Shown here: piece by piece, positions 50,466-59,988 of the stretch
Numbering within the stretch: position 1 is the first letter of the stretch
Layout of the letters: every line of letters begins with the position of its first letter
From: Candidatus Tectimicrobiota bacterium
GTDB taxonomy: Bacteria > JACPUC01
Assembly: GCA_016192455.1 (NCBI GenBank)
Contig: JACPUC010000011.1
Location: 1 to 64,000 of the forward strand
Direction of reading: 5' to 3'
DNA length: 64,000 bases
Translations under genes and position numbers: made by a program
The notes under the pieces: model-generated
Told to the model about the DNA's origin: nothing
Seen by the model: only the letters and a program-made list of their open reading frames with translations
Database searches by the model: none

Positions 50466-51272
50466 ATGCCCGGTGAACTCGCCATGCCCGCCGCGCCGCC
50501 GCAGCGCTACCACGTGCGCGCCCGCGTTGTCGCCCATGAGCCGCTGGGGGGCAAGTACCGCCGCATGGTGCTCGAGGCCCCGCAGGTGGCGGCTCATGCC
50601 CGCCCCGGGCAGTTCATCCACGTCGACTGCTCGCAGGGCTGGGTGCCATTCTGGCGCCGACCGTTCAGCCTCTCGGGGCGCAGCGGCGACTGCATCTCCT
50701 TCATCTACGCCGTGGTGGGGCCGGGGACGCGGAACCTGGCGAAACGCCGCCTCGCCGAGGAGGTGGATTTCCTCGGCCCGCTGGGCAACGGCTTTCATCT
50801 CCACCCCACCGCCTCGCCCTTGATCTTCGTGGGCGGAGGCTATGGGGTCACCCCCTTCTTCTGGCTTCTCGAGCAGGCGGCCGGCCGCGCCGTCCACCTC
50901 ATCCACGGCGCCCGCAGCGCAAGCGAGCTGCTGCGCGCCGCGCCAAACGGGGCGCAGGTCATGTATACTACCGATGACGGCAGCTACGGCGAGCGCGGCC
51001 TCGTCACCGATGCGCTGCGGCGGCGGCTCAGCTCGCCCTCGGCTCGACAGGCCGCCGTCTACGCCTGCGGGCCTCGTCCCATGCTGCGCGCCGTGGCGCT
51101 CCTGGCGCGGGAGTTCGGCGTGCCCTGCCAGGTGGCGATGGAGGAGCTGATGGCCTGCGGCGTCGGCGGCTGCTTCGGCTGCGCCGTCAAGGTGCGCGGC
51201 GCCTACCGGCTGGTCTGCCGCGATGGGCCGGTCTTTGCCGCGGACGAGGTGGACTGGGATGAGCCAGCATGA
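50466..51272 (+). CDS. pyrK: Dihydroorotate dehydrogenase electron transfer subunit PyrK
   Basis: FAD/NAD domains; CGVGGCFGCAVKV...YRLVCRDGPVF 2Fe-2S ligands; followed by pyrD. Confidence 0.92.
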   Translation: MPGELAMPAAPPQRYHVRARVVAHEPLGGKYRRMVLEAPQVAAHARPGQFIHVDCSQGWVPFWRRPFSLSGRSGDCISFIYAVVGPGTRNLAKRRLAEEVDFLGPLGNGFHLHPTASPLIFVGGGYGVTPFFWLLEQAAGRAVHLIHGARSASELLRAAPNGAQVMYTTDDGSYGERGLVTDALRRRLSSPSARQAAVYACGPRPMLRAVALLAREFGVPCQVAMEELMACGVGGCFGCAVKVRGAYRLVCRDGPVFAADEVDWDEPA

Positions 51273-52299
51273 TGCAACCACCGACCGCGCGCCGGGCCGC
51301 GCCCCCGCCGCGCCGGCGAAGGGCGGCTCCGCGCCGTCGCTCGAACCCTCCCCGGCGCTCGACCTGGGCGTGCAGCTCGGCGGCCTGCGCCTGAAGAACC
51401 CGGTGCTGACGGCCTCGGGCACCTGCGGCTACGGCGAGGTCTACGGCGATCTCATCGACTACAACCGCCTCGGCGGCCTGATGTTGAAGGGGACCTACCT
51501 CGAACCGAAGCTGGGCAACCCGCCGCCGCGCATCGTCGAGACGCCCGCCGGCATGCTCAACTCGATTGGGCTGCAAGGGGTCGGCGTCGAGGCCTTCCTG
51601 CGGGACAAGCTGCCGGCGCTGCGCCGCCTCGACACGGCGATCATCCTCAACATCAACGGCTCCACGGTGGACGAGTTCGCCGAGCTGGCGGCGCGCCTGA
51701 ACGGCGTCGCGGGCCTGCACGCTCTCGAGGTGAACATCTCCTGCCCGAACGTGAAGGTGGGGGGCATGGAGTTCGGCGTTGATCCGCGCGCCGCCCGCGA
51801 GGTCACGGAGGCGGTTTGCCGCGCCTCGGAGCTGCCGGTGATCGTCAAGCTGACGCCGAACGTCACGGACATCACGGTGATCGCCCGCGCCGTGGAGGAC
51901 GGCGGCGCCGCGGCGCTGTCGGTCATCAACACCCTGCGCGCCATGAGCATCGACGTGCGCACCCGCCGCCCGAAGCTCGCCAGCATCACCGGCGGCCTCT
52001 CCGGCCCCGCCATCCGCCCGGTGGCGGTGCGCATGGTGTGGGAGACGGCGCGGGCGGTGCGCATCCCCATCATCGGCATGGGCGGCATCACCACCGCCGA
52101 GGACGCCCTCGAGTTCCTCATCGCCGGCGCCGGCGCCGTCGCCGTCGGCACTGCCAGCTTCCACAACCCCAGCGCCCCCCTCGCCGTGCTCGACGGCATC
52201 GAAGCCTACCTGCGCGAACAGGGGATGACGCGCCTGAGGGACATCGTGGGGAGCCTGGAGACTGCGTTGTACCGTTCAACCAAAATGGAGGAGAAGTGA
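51259..52299 (+). CDS. pyrD: Dihydroorotate dehydrogenase (NAD type)
   Basis: LKNPVLTASGTCGYGEVYGDLID...LEVNISCPNVKVGG...VKLTPNVTDIT...IPIIGMGGITTAEDALEFLIAGAGAV. Confidence 0.93.
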   Translation: MSQHDATTDRAPGRAPAAPAKGGSAPSLEPSPALDLGVQLGGLRLKNPVLTASGTCGYGEVYGDLIDYNRLGGLMLKGTYLEPKLGNPPPRIVETPAGMLNSIGLQGVGVEAFLRDKLPALRRLDTAIILNINGSTVDEFAELAARLNGVAGLHALEVNISCPNVKVGGMEFGVDPRAAREVTEAVCRASELPVIVKLTPNVTDITVIARAVEDGGAAALSVINTLRAMSIDVRTRRPKLASITGGLSGPAIRPVAVRMVWETARAVRIPIIGMGGITTAEDALEFLIAGAGAVAVGTASFHNPSAPLAVLDGIEAYLREQGMTRLRDIVGSLETALYRSTKMEEK

Positions 52300-52300
52300 A

Positions 52301-52438
52301 ATGGCAAAAGGCAAAACCGGAAAAATCGGGCGCGATGCAAAGAGCGGAAAGTCCATCCCCGTGAAGGAGCCAAAGCAGCGTCCCAAGACCACAGTGGTTG
52401 AGACCACCCCCCGCAAGTCCAAGAAAGCAGGAAAGTGA
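52301..52438 (+). CDS. Small basic protein (45 aa)
   Basis: MAKGKTGKIGRDAKSGKSIPVKEPKQRPKTTVVETTPRKSKKAGK*; resembles small 'GRDAxxGxFIPVxxAxxxPxTTVVE' proteins; GGAG upstream. Confidence 0.6.
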   Translation: MAKGKTGKIGRDAKSGKSIPVKEPKQRPKTTVVETTPRKSKKAGK

Positions 52439-52462
52439 CGTGGAGTCGCCGGAAGCGCGCGG

Positions 52463-52751
52463 CAAGCCGGTGATCACCGGCGGCCTCTCCGGCCCCGCCA
52501 TCCGCCCGGTGGCGGTGCGCATGGGGTGGGAGACGGCGCGGGCCGTGCGCATCCCCATCATTGGCATGGGCGGCATCACCACCGCCGAGGACGCCCTCGA
52601 GTTCCTCATCGCCGGCGCCAGCGCCGTCCGCACCGCCAGCTTCCACAACCCCAACGCCCCCCTCGCCGTCCTCGAAGGCATCGGAGCCTACCTGCGCGAG
52701 CAGGGGATGAGCAGCTTGGCGCAACTCGTGGGCAGCCTGAAGATGGGGTAA
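52463..52751 (+). pseudogene. Partial tandem duplicate of the pyrD 3' end
   Basis: ITGGLSGPAIRPVAVRMGWETARAVRIPIIGMGGITTAEDALEFLIAGASAVRTASFHNPNAPLAVLEGIGAYLREQGM nearly identical to the pyrD C-terminus. Confidence 0.85.
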
Positions 52752-52822
52752 TGACGCGGGGCGACAAGCGTTATGTCTTAAGAGTTCGCAGCACATTTGA
52801 TGCGTTACAAGCTTTATTTCAT

Positions 52823-52920
52823 GTGGGGGACCCATGCTCCCCCACACCCCCTATTCCGTAGGGGCGGTTCGCGAACCGCCCCTACCAGCCGGGGTGCGCG
52901 AGGGGGCGCGGCTCCCTCGC
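52823..52920. repeat. Palindromes B and A in tandem
   Basis: gtgggggacccatgctcccccac (52823-52845), gtaggggcggttcgcgaaccgcccctac (52858-52885), 'gtgcgcgagggggcgcggctccctcgca'. Confidence 0.9.
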
Positions 52921-52989
52921 ACAGTTTCGTCAACGAACTTAAAAGAGATGACACTCAACCCCTCAGCATACCCCCTTCGGGAGACCCCC

Positions 52990-53913
52990 ATGACCATCTG
53001 CTCGCTCCTTCCCAGCAGCACGGAGATTCTCTTCGCGCTTGGGCTGGGGGATGACGTGGTGGCGGTGACGCATGAGTGCGACTATCCGCCGGCGGCGCGC
53101 GGCAGGCCGGTGATCACCGGAAGCGTGCTGGACCGCAAGGACCTGCCGGGGGCGGAGATCGACGCGCGCAGCCGCGAGCAGCTCCACGGCGCCGGCAGCA
53201 TCTACCACCTCGACACGGCGCTGCTGCATCGGTTGGCGCCGGACCTCATCATCACCCAGGCGCTTTGCGAGGTCTGCGCCGTGGCTTATCCCCTGGTGGA
53301 GGAGGCGGCGCTCGGGCTGGAACGGCCGGCGCGGGTCCTTGCCCTGGAGCCGACGACGCTGGACGAGGTGTGGCGCAGCATCGAGGAGGTGGGCGAGGCG
53401 ACGGGGCGGCTGGCGGCGGCGCGCGCCTGCGCCGAGCTGTTGCGGCGGCGTGTCGCCAGGGTGGCCGAACGCGCCGCGAGCGCCCCCTCGCGCCCCCGCG
53501 TCCTCTGCCTGGAGTGGATCGACCCGCCGTTCGGCCCCGGCCAGTGGCTGCCGGAGATGGTGGAACTGGCGGGTGGCAGCGGCGGCCTGGGTGAGGTGGG
53601 CAAACCCTCGCGGCGGCTCGCCTGGGCCGAGGTGGAGGTGTTTCGGCCGGACGTCATCGTCATCATGCCGTGCGGCTTCGGGCTGGAACGCGGGCGCCAG
53701 GAGCTGGCGAGGGCGTCGCTGCCGGAGTTCTGGCCCGCTCTCCCCGCGGTGCGCCAGGGGCGGCTGCACGTGGTGGACGGCAACGCCTACTTCAACCGGC
53801 CCGGCCCCCGCCTGGCGGAGAGCCTCGAGCTGCTCGCCCACCTCATCCATCCCGAGCTGTTTGCGGCGCCCACGGCGGCGCCGGAGGACGAGTACGTCAC
53901 CATCACCCCATAG
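52990..53913 (+). CDS. Cobalamin-binding/ABC periplasmic-like protein (BtuF-like)
   Basis: MTICSLLPSSTEILFALGLGDDVVAVTHECDYPPAARGRPVIT...RVLCLEWIDPPFGPGQWLPEMVELAGG. Confidence 0.88.
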   Translation: MTICSLLPSSTEILFALGLGDDVVAVTHECDYPPAARGRPVITGSVLDRKDLPGAEIDARSREQLHGAGSIYHLDTALLHRLAPDLIITQALCEVCAVAYPLVEEAALGLERPARVLALEPTTLDEVWRSIEEVGEATGRLAAARACAELLRRRVARVAERAASAPSRPRVLCLEWIDPPFGPGQWLPEMVELAGGSGGLGEVGKPSRRLAWAEVEVFRPDVIVIMPCGFGLERGRQELARASLPEFWPALPAVRQGRLHVVDGNAYFNRPGPRLAESLELLAHLIHPELFAAPTAAPEDEYVTITP

Positions 53914-54745
53914 TCGAGCGTCCCGCAAGTTCGCCCCCCGCGTCCATGGGCGGCCAGCATGGAGGCGGGCCGTCACGCAGGCGCGCGCAGGTGCTCATTA
54001 TCGCGGGGATGGCCTATCCCCCTCTGCCGCTTACCTGTCCGTCGCGGCGGCCGCGGGCAAGGGCGACCATGCCGCCCGCGCGGAAGAAGACGCCGGGAGC
54101 GCTGCGGCGGTGACGATCCCTGGCCGTCCGTCCTCGGCTGCAAGGGGCTTCAAGGAGCGTGAAGACCCTTCCTCTGAAGGATGAAAGCGCTTGATTTTCT
54201 TGCAAATGGGACAAAATGGCCCTGTGGAATAAAAGGGACAAATCGTTCCCTCTACGAGACAGAGTTGCTGCGTGAATGGACGGCAATCCTTGGAGTTTGC
54301 GGCCCTCCGCGACCGGTTTCCAGGTGGTGGTTGTAGCAGAGGGGAGTGTATCTTCTTTGTCCGCCACCCCGCGACGAGGCAGGGAGTCCCCGCAACTGCA
54401 ATCAGTCGGCGGGTGTCGATTGGGCGGCTCGGCCCGCCGCTCGTTCTGGAAAGGGGCGAACGCCATCCACACTGCCGCTGCTAGGGAGAGGCGGCATACA
54501 TTTTGCCTGATTGCAATCGGGATGCGTCGCCACGGACGTTGGTTGGTCGCAGAGGGTGCTTCGCGTCGTGGGCGGAGCGGGAAGGGGGTAGTCTGCCTCG
54601 TGTCTGTCTCGCGGTCTCAGGTAACGCGGCAAGGAGGTGCGCGCCTGCCGCGGCGAGACGGAGCACGAGACGACCGGTGTTGACGAGGCGCGGGGCGCGA
54701 CGCTTGCCTTTAGCTAGGGGGGGAGCCTGGTGCGAGGGAGGCTTG

Positions 54746-55441
54746 ATGTATTTGAAGTGTACCTCGTGTCGCATCCTCCACCACTGTCTGTGGGATTCGC
54801 TCAGCCGCACACTCCTCGAGGGCCTGCTTGAGCACAGCCTTGTCTCGACCTACGAGCCGAAGGAGTTCATCTTCCACGAGCGCGACGAGGCCTACGGGCT
54901 TTATGTCCTCTGTCAGGGCCTTGTGAAGCTCATCAAGTCAGCGCAGAACAACAAGCAGATGATCGTTGCGCTCGTCCATCCGGGGCAGCTCCTGGGGGTG
55001 ACGTTCGCCCTCAACGGCGGGCTTTTCCCGATGAGCGCCCAGGCGGTCGATCTCTCCACGGTGCTCTTCCTGCACCGGAAACACTTTGACGATCTCCTGC
55101 AGCGCGATCCGTCGCTCTCCCTTCTCCTGCTCTCTTACTCCAACGAGCAGCTTGGGCAGACCCTCAACACCCTGATCGATCTCGTGGCGCTGAATGTGGA
55201 GCAGCGCCTGGCCGGCGCCCTGCTGCAGTTCGCCGAGAGCGCGGCGAACCACACCAACAGCGGCCTCGTCTGCCGCTTGCCGCTGCGGCGCGCCGAGCTG
55301 GCCGACTACATCGGCACGACGCCCGAGACCACCATGCGGGTGCTCGGCAAGCTGAAGCGAGAGAATGTCATCAAGATCGAGCGGCGGATGATCACCTTCC
55401 TCGACATACAGCGCCTGCGGGAGCTGGCTCATTCCGCCTGA
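54746..55441 (+). CDS. Crp/Fnr family transcriptional regulator
   Basis: cNMP-binding-like fold, C-terminal HTH RAELADYIGTTPETTMRVLGKLKRENVIKIERRMITFLD. Confidence 0.92.
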   Translation: MYLKCTSCRILHHCLWDSLSRTLLEGLLEHSLVSTYEPKEFIFHERDEAYGLYVLCQGLVKLIKSAQNNKQMIVALVHPGQLLGVTFALNGGLFPMSAQAVDLSTVLFLHRKHFDDLLQRDPSLSLLLLSYSNEQLGQTLNTLIDLVALNVEQRLAGALLQFAESAANHTNSGLVCRLPLRRAELADYIGTTPETTMRVLGKLKRENVIKIERRMITFLDIQRLRELAHSA

Positions 55442-56057
55442 CGCCGCCGCCGCCCTCCCGGCATGGCTGCCAAGTTCCGGTGCAACAAGCTTCCGGGCCG
55501 CACCCACGCGCCGCGCGCCGCGCCGACTGACCTGCCGGGAACTTTCCGAGAGCATTCTTCATCTCCTGCTCCTCTGGCGGCGCGAGGGCGCCTCGGTCGC
55601 GTGGGGTGCGTTGTTTCTGGAGGCGGGCGATCAAGGTCTCCCCAGATGAAGCCTGCCGCGGCTCAGCTACCCTCCCGCCGTGAGTCCGCCCTCCTCCATT
55701 CCCCTCCTGCCCATGCCGCAGTCGTGCGCCAGAGGCTGGCGCCTCGCCCCCTGCGCGTCTCCCGCAAGGACAGGCGCCCCCCTCCCTTCTCCACCGTGGC
55801 ATCTGCCGCTATACTTGGAAGCCGGGATTGGCTCATTGGTGCTGGAAGGCCAGCATTTCCAAGCTGGCGAAACGGCTGGCGGCGGGACGAGCCGGCGGCA
55901 GAGGAGCCGCGCCGCGCCGCCAAGGTGCGCTACCAACGCCGGGATACTGAGCGGCGCAGGGAAAGGGGCGATCGTGAGCTTCGGCGAGCGAGGCGCGGCG
56001 CCAGGCGAGGGGGCAATCCCACGCCCGGCGTCCGGCGCGAACCGGGACAAGGGGCGG

Positions 56058-57200
56058 ATGTTCGCGCTGCTGCGGCAGGTGTTGCGGCGGCAAGTGGCGC
56101 CGCGCAGCGCGGAGATCGACCGGCTGGGGGAATTCCCGAGCGACCTGCGCAGGAGCTTCGCCGAGCTGGGCCTCTTTGCGTTGCTCGCGCCGCTCGAGCT
56201 GGGCGGCATGGGGGCCAGCCTGACGGAGTACTGCCAGGTCATCGAAACGATCTCCACCGTCGACGCTTCCCTGGGGCTCCTGGTGCAGAGTCACGGGACG
56301 GCGCTCAAAGCGCTGCTCCTCGGCAGCAGCGACGAGCAGCGCCCGTCCCTCTGCCGGCGCATCCTGGACGACGGGCTGTTGCTCGGCATTTGCGCCACCG
56401 AGCCGCATGCCGGCTCCGATTTCAACGCCATCAGCAGCCGCGCCGACCGCTGTGCCGGCGGCTATCGCCTGAACGGGCGCAAGCGTTTCGTCACCAACGG
56501 CGGCGTCGCCGATGCGTACGTCATCTTCGCCCGCACCGCCGAGCCCCGGCAGAGCAGTGGCAGTCATCGCGGCATCACCGCCTTCTGTGTGGAGGCTGGA
56601 ACCGCCGGGCTGAGCGTGGGGAAACCTGAGGAGAAGATGGGGATGCGGGGCTCCGCCACGAGCGACATCATCGTGGAGAACCTGGTGGCGCCCGATCACT
56701 GCCGCCTCGGGCAGGAGGGAGACGGCTTTCTGACCTTCATGCGCACCCTGGAGACCTCGCGCCCCGCCATTGCCGCGCAGTCGGTCGGCGTGGCGCAGGG
56801 CGCGTTGAACGCCGCCCTCGCGTATGCCGCGGAGCCCCGAAACGGCGGGTCGCCGCGGGGGGAGCAGCAGGCCGTCCAGTTTCTGCTGGCCGACATGGCA
56901 ACCCAGGTGGAGGTGGCCCGCGCCTTCCTCTACCAGACGACGCGGCGCCTCGACGCCGGCGAGTCGGACCGCGCCGCCTCGGCCATGGCGAAGCTCTTCG
57001 CCAGCGATGTGGCGGCCCGCGTCACCGCCGACGCCGTGCAGGTCTTCGGTGTTGCCGGCACCTCGGCGGAGCACCCCGTGGAGCGCATGCTGCGCGACGC
57101 CAAGGTGCTGCAAATCTACGAGGGCACGAACCAGATCCAGCGGCTCGTGATCGCCCGGCAGTTGCTCGAGCAGCAACGCGCCCAGGCGGGCGCGGAGTGA
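56058..57200 (+). CDS. Acyl-CoA dehydrogenase
   Basis: ATEPHAGSDFNAISSRADR...YRLNGRKRFVTNGGVAD...KVLQIYEGTNQIQRLVIARQLL. Confidence 0.93.
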   Translation: MFALLRQVLRRQVAPRSAEIDRLGEFPSDLRRSFAELGLFALLAPLELGGMGASLTEYCQVIETISTVDASLGLLVQSHGTALKALLLGSSDEQRPSLCRRILDDGLLLGICATEPHAGSDFNAISSRADRCAGGYRLNGRKRFVTNGGVADAYVIFARTAEPRQSSGSHRGITAFCVEAGTAGLSVGKPEEKMGMRGSATSDIIVENLVAPDHCRLGQEGDGFLTFMRTLETSRPAIAAQSVGVAQGALNAALAYAAEPRNGGSPRGEQQAVQFLLADMATQVEVARAFLYQTTRRLDAGESDRAASAMAKLFASDVAARVTADAVQVFGVAGTSAEHPVERMLRDAKVLQIYEGTNQIQRLVIARQLLEQQRAQAGAE

Positions 57201-57209
57201 GCGCAGGGG

Positions 57210-57515
57210 AGGGGCTTGCCCCGCCCAATGCCCGCAGCGGGATCAGGCGCGCGCGGAGCAAGGTGGCAGGAGCGGTTCGCGAAGGGATCGATGATCCCAA
57301 CCGCCCCTACGCCTGACCCCACACGTACGCGCAGGATCTAGCCTCGTAGGGGCAGGGCTTGCCCTGCCCGCCCGCACCTGACCTCATGCGCGCGGGATCG
57401 AGCCGGCGGGGGAAGGGCGGGACAAGATCATTGATCCTCGCCCGCCCCACCTCACCCCACGCACGCGGGATCGGGCCGGATGGGAAGGGCGGGGCAAGCC
57501 CCGCCCCTCCGGGAT
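57210..57515. repeat. Cluster of degenerate GGGGCRGGGCTTGCCCYGCCC-type repeats
   Basis: 'gtaggggcagggcttgccctgcccgcc', 'aagggcgggacaagatcattgatcctcgcccgcccc', 'aagggcggggcaagccccgcccctcc' with recurring 'acgcgcgcgggatcgrgcc'. Confidence 0.8.
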
Positions 57516-57583
57516 GCTCCGTGCGCCTCCGTCGTGCCCATCGCCGCCGCGCCGCCCTGTCCCCTCCTGAAGGAAGCACGCCG

Positions 57584-58075
57584 ATGAAGAAGCTGACGGT
57601 TCTCCTCTTTGTGGCGCCGGCGATCTTCGCCGCCTCGCTGGTGATCTACACCTTCGCCATTCGAGAGCCGCCGCCGGAGCCGGTGAGGACCACCGTCGGC
57701 CAGGTGCAGGCGGAGTTTGTGCGCGCCGTCGAAGGGGATGTCATCGAGGTGCGCATCACCGACTACGTCCGCCTCATCGGCGTGCGGGCTCCCAAGGGAG
57801 AGAAAGGGCGCGCCGACGCGGCCCGCCGGTTCGTCGAGGAGACCCTGCGGGGGCGCACCCTGGTGCTGCGCAGTGACCACCTCAGCCCCGCCAGGGACCA
57901 ATACCGCCTGCTGCTGGCGTACCTCGAGGCGCCGGCGGCGGACAACCGCCCCGCCCTGGACCTCAACGCCGAGCTCCTGCGCCGCGGCCTGGGCGAGGTG
58001 GACGCGGACTACGAGTTCACCCGGCGCGACGAGTTCCAGCGCCTGCGCGAGAAGGCCGTGCCGGCGTCGCGGTAG
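57584..58075 (+). CDS. Thermonuclease (SNase)-like protein, membrane-anchored or secreted
   Basis: N-terminal hydrophobic helix; VRAVEGDVIEVRITDYVRLIGVRAPKGEKG...FVEETLRGRTLVLRSD...YRLLLAYLE. Confidence 0.82.
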   Translation: MKKLTVLLFVAPAIFAASLVIYTFAIREPPPEPVRTTVGQVQAEFVRAVEGDVIEVRITDYVRLIGVRAPKGEKGRADAARRFVEETLRGRTLVLRSDHLSPARDQYRLLLAYLEAPAADNRPALDLNAELLRRGLGEVDADYEFTRRDEFQRLREKAVPASR

Positions 58076-58422
58076 CGCCGTATCCTGGAACATCCCCTGC
58101 AGTCCGTTGGTTTCTGCCTCTGGCGGAGCGGGCTTGGCGCGGGGGCCGGTCGAGATCGGCGCCGAACCATGGATGCCGCGCCGCCGGGACGAACGCCGGA
58201 GCAGCGCAAGGATCAGGGTCGCATCACCTCGGTTGGCAGGCGCGACCAGTTGCGCCCCGCGCCGTCGCCCCGCCAAGCTCGTTGACAAGAACCTGCGCTT
58301 TGTCTAGGGTAGGATGCCAGGGGGTACTACCCAGGGCGCTCCGGCATGGCCGCCAGGAGGCGGGTCGCGCGGTGATCGCAGCCGGCGGAGGGGTCGGTCG
58401 TTCCAACGCTCAGGAGGGTGAC

Positions 58423-59646
58423 ATGAAGCGTCATCGCGGCAGTCGTGGCTGGTGGGTCATGGCGCTGGCTCTCACGCTGGGTGTCGCCGGGATGCCGCCG
58501 GGAAGCGCGGCGGCGGCGGCGGAGCCGCTGAAGATCGGCCTTGCCCTGCCGCTCTCCGGCACCTTCGCCGATTCCGGCGGGCGCATGCGCAACGGCTTCG
58601 AGCTGGCGCGCGAGGAGATCAACGCCGCGGGCGGCATGGCGGGACGTCCCATCGAGTACGTCATCCGCGACACCGAAGGCAAGGTGAATGTAGCCGCCGC
58701 CGAGCTGCGCAAGATGGTGCTGGCCGACAAGGTCGGCGTCGTCATGGGATTCCAGAACAGCGGCGTGGTCTTGGGGAACGTCGATTACCTGATGGACCAA
58801 AAGGTGCTGACGATCGTCACCACGGCCGCATCCCCGGCGATCACCGCCAAGGTGCGGGAGAACAAAGCGAAGTACCTGTATCTCTTCCGCGTCGGCATGA
58901 ATGCGCATCAGGCCGCCAACCTCGTCAAGCCGGCGCTCAGCGGCGCCTTCTTCCCGGTGAAGCGGGTGTACTTCGTGGCCGAGGATACCGAATGGGGTCA
59001 TTCCCTGGTGGAAGGGATCATGAAGTTGGGGGTGATCAGCCAGCAGCAGGCGGCGGGCTCCAGCTTCGTGAGCATGCAGCAGAAAGATTTCACCGCAGTC
59101 ATCGAGGACATCAAAGCGAAAGACCCTGACCTGGTGGTGACCGCTCAGGTCGGCGGCGATTCCGTCCCCTTTGCGACGCAGTTCTACGACGCCAAGCTGC
59201 GCATGCCGCTGCAAGCTATCGCCGGCATCCTCACCCGCACCCCGATCGCGCAGAAGATGTCGCCGAAGTCCGACTTCATCATGTATGGTCAGGCGACGGC
59301 GGACATCCCGATCACGCCGAAGACCAAACCATGGTACAAGAAATACCAAGAGAAATTCGGCTCGCCGCCTGACGCCTACGTGGACGTGCGCAGCTACGAT
59401 GCCGTCTACATGTTGAAGCAGGCGGTGGACAGCGTGGGAGGGTTCGACCGGGCGAAGGTGGCGGCGGCGCTGGAGAAGGTTCGCTGGGAGGGCGCCGGCG
59501 GCGCCTATTACTTCGACGACTCCCACCAGGTCAACTGGCCGGCCACCGTCGTCATGCAGCACCAGAACAAGGGCCTGTCGCGGGTCATCATCTGGCCGAA
59601 AGAGCACGCCACCGGCCAGCTCCAGCGCGCCGCCTGGTGGAAGTAG
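58423..59646 (+). CDS. livK: Branched-chain amino acid-type ABC substrate-binding protein (LivK-like)
   Basis: LKIGLALPLSGTFADSGGRMRNGFELAREEINAAGGMAGRPIEYVIRDTEGK. Confidence 0.92.
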   Translation: MKRHRGSRGWWVMALALTLGVAGMPPGSAAAAAEPLKIGLALPLSGTFADSGGRMRNGFELAREEINAAGGMAGRPIEYVIRDTEGKVNVAAAELRKMVLADKVGVVMGFQNSGVVLGNVDYLMDQKVLTIVTTAASPAITAKVRENKAKYLYLFRVGMNAHQAANLVKPALSGAFFPVKRVYFVAEDTEWGHSLVEGIMKLGVISQQQAAGSSFVSMQQKDFTAVIEDIKAKDPDLVVTAQVGGDSVPFATQFYDAKLRMPLQAIAGILTRTPIAQKMSPKSDFIMYGQATADIPITPKTKPWYKKYQEKFGSPPDAYVDVRSYDAVYMLKQAVDSVGGFDRAKVAAALEKVRWEGAGGAYYFDDSHQVNWPATVVMQHQNKGLSRVIIWPKEHATGQLQRAAWWK

Positions 59647-59988
59647 CGGCGCGCGTCGGCGGTTCCGGACGTCAAGGGTTCTTCCATGGGAAACTCAAGG
59701 GATGACACTAGAGGGCGGCTCAGATAGCCAAGAAAGAAGGAACTACTTGTAAGAAAGGGCCAAGGTCCGGACGTTCGGCAGCCTGGGCCGAAGACGTTAC
59801 GTTTCGAATCGCGGAGGAAAAGTTAACAGCGTAATGAAAACGTTGAATTCTACATAAGATTTCTGGCAATATTTCTTGGCCAGCTTGTGGGGGTGCCTAT
59901 AAAGTCAGTATACCAGATGCGATGAAAAGACCAGCTTTCAAGTTGTAAAACGCACGACTGCCCGAAACTAGTTTTTCAGCAGCCTGCT

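Noticed and set aside
48040-50823. 927-aa plus-strand ORF
   Set aside because: Antisense of RNase G/E; the sense strand carries conserved RNase G/E motifs.
54014-54472. 152-aa minus-strand ORF upstream of the Crp/Fnr gene
   Set aside because: No domain-like features; likely chance ORF in the intergenic/promoter region.
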